A stretch of 64,000 bases of DNA from a virus. The stretch's first letter is position 1, and every line of letters starts with the position of its first letter. The stretch is from positions 17,560 to 81,559 of IMG/VR virus record IMGVR_UViG_3300005841_000936, one strand, 5' to 3'. Shown piece by piece: positions 63,027 through 64,000 of this stretch. Under the pieces are notes generated by a model. That model saw only the letters and a program-made list of their open reading frames with translations. It searched no databases and had not been told where the DNA came from. The translations under genes were made by a program, and so were the position numbers.

Positions 63027-63200
63027 TTATTGAAGAGCGCTCTCGACGTCCGTCTTGGCGAAATCCATTCCAGCGTAGCGCAAGGGGCAGCCATGCTCCC
63101 GCGCGACCTCATAGGCGAAGCAGTCGCCGAAGTTCAGACCAGGAATGAACGCCCTTTCCCCCATTTTTGATCTGCATTGCCTCCCCCAAGCGAGTCATTC
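63027..63200 (-). pseudogene. vapC: Truncated vapC (PIN-domain toxin) remnant
   Basis: Read on the minus strand, the last 37 residues run PGLNFGDCFAYEVAREHGCP, then LRYAGMDFAKTDVESALQ. This is the well-conserved C-terminus of VapC RNases. Upstream, one frame over, GGKGVHS resembles the GKGRH segment that normally precedes LNFGDC, so a frameshift or junction breaks the gene there. The first two thirds of the toxin, including most PIN-domain acids, and the vapB antitoxin are absent. It lies between the integrase and the first intact host gene, and may mark the integration site. Confidence 0.65.
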
Positions 63201-63250
63201 ACCCGAGCCATTAATTAGATTATTGGATAGTCCAATTCTAGAGAGACCCG

Positions 63251-64000
63251 CTAAACTTCGCAGCCCTTCAGCATCTGCGCAGCCTCGTCGAACGCCTTCC
63301 AGACCCGGCTGGCGAGGCCTGCACCGACGCTGCAGCGGCGCACGCCCAGCGCCGCAAAAGCGCGAATGCTCTCGTCATAGTCACCGATCACTACATTGAC
63401 CGGCTTCGGCGAAACTGCCGCAACTAATTCCGCAACGGCGCCGCGATCGAGAATGAACGGCACGAACAGGCAATCTGCGCCGGCGTCAGCATAAGCGACT
63501 GCACGCTTTATGCTCTCGGCGACGGGCATTTCGGGAACCCGGAAATTCTCGTTGCGGCCGATCAGCATCACGCTCGGATCGGCAGCGTCTATCGCTTCAC
63601 GCGCGGCGGCGATGCGATCGACGGCAAGACCGCGGTCATACATATTGCTTCCGGACCAATCCTCGATCGATATGCCGGCAACGCCGGTATCGACGGCAAG
63701 CGCTACATTGCTCGCGACCGCCGCGGGATCGTCGGCAAAGCCATTCTCGAAGTCGGCATTGACCGGCAGATCGGTGCTCGCGACGAGCATCCTCAGATGC
63801 GCCAGCACCGCGTCACGGCCAAGCTCGCCATCGTCCTTGCCGGCCGCCCACGCTGCCCCCGCGCTCGTCGAGGCAATCGCCTTGAAGCCGAGCTTGGTGA
63901 GTCGGACGGAGCTCCCAGCGTCCCACGCATTGGGAATGATGAAAAAGCCGCTCTCATGCAGCCTGCGGAATGTGGCGCGCTTCTCGGACGTCGTCGGCAT
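63251..64000 (-). CDS. PEP mutase/isocitrate lyase family protein
   Basis: This 249-residue protein begins at the last base (ATG 64000). Family features: FIIPNAWDAGSSVRLTKLGF, PVNADFENGFADDPAAVASN with the acidic metal-site stretch, AGISIEDWSG, LIGRNENF and ADAGADCLFVPF. The isocitrate lyase KKCGH motif is absent, so it belongs to the PEP mutase/oxaloacetate hydrolase-like branch. It is a host metabolic gene of the flanking chromosome; the substrate is unknown. Upstream sequence, and thus the start, cannot be checked. Confidence 0.85.
   Translation of the reverse strand: MPTTSEKRATFRRLHESGFFIIPNAWDAGSSVRLTKLGFKAIASTSAGAAWAAGKDDGELGRDAVLAHLRMLVASTDLPVNADFENGFADDPAAVASNVALAVDTGVAGISIEDWSGSNMYDRGLAVDRIAAAREAIDAADPSVMLIGRNENFRVPEMPVAESIKRAVAYADAGADCLFVPFILDRGAVAELVAAVSPKPVNVVIGDYDESIRAFAALGVRRCSVGAGLASRVWKAFDEAAQMLKGCEV

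Overview
The window is the right-hand part of a large prophage, or an integrated phage-like element, in an alphaproteobacterium, probably a sphingomonad. That host guess rests on GC-rich codon usage and on the type of flanking genes; no host marker such as rRNA is present. The left edge cuts through a tail gene, so the left attachment site and the lysis genes lie outside the window. The right end is a tyrosine recombinase gene (61810-62964) and its terminator, followed by non-phage DNA: a broken vapC toxin fragment and a PEP mutase/isocitrate lyase family gene that starts at the last base.

Region 1 (1-24.8 kb, mostly minus strand) is virion morphogenesis. Read from 24.7 kb leftward it holds TerL, portal, a block of receptor-binding or appendage genes (collagen/Ig-like fibre, beta-helix spike, SGNH-hydrolase fibre), prohead protease-scaffold, decoration protein, major capsid protein, connector candidates, a 1512-residue tape measure protein with an embedded peptidase-like domain, minor tail proteins, tail tube, and gpL- and NlpC/P60-like tail-tip proteins. 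Two segments are on the plus strand inside this block: the tail assembly chaperone pair with a -1 slippery site (2.6-3.5 kb), and a 283-residue gene (3.97-4.82 kb). Both meet their minus-strand neighbours in overlapping stop codons. An HNH endonuclease gene broken by one stop codon lies beside them.

Region 2 (24.87-63.0 kb, all plus strand) is the early and metabolic region. It starts with two small genes and a primase-polymerase/helicase. A long run of small, overlapping genes of unknown function follows (28.4-40.5 kb). Next come rIIA/rIIB homologues, an ATP-dependent DNA ligase, a GP88-like protein, two HTH proteins, a class II ribonucleotide reductase, an SF2 helicase, a DnaA-domain-IV-like protein, a flap exonuclease, a family A DNA polymerase, a RecU-like nuclease, a 3'-5' exonuclease, a MazG-like protein, an SbcD-like phosphoesterase and the integrase. 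Together these form a nearly self-sufficient replisome and nucleotide supply.

The most striking unexplained signal is a dispersed palindrome family, consensus GTNACYNRGTNAC. Nine exact and four imperfect copies lie in gaps between genes from 24.8 to 61.2 kb, almost always between the end of one gene block and the start of the next. One copy sits at the centre of a 35-bp palindrome beside a winged-helix gene. Several are followed by a hairpin, sometimes over the ribosome binding site. This looks like a phage-wide operator network. A second palindrome family (TTGGGAC-NN-GTCCCAA, three copies) occurs at 28.4-29.3 kb, and a tRNA-like fold is embedded in a gene at 39.0 kb.
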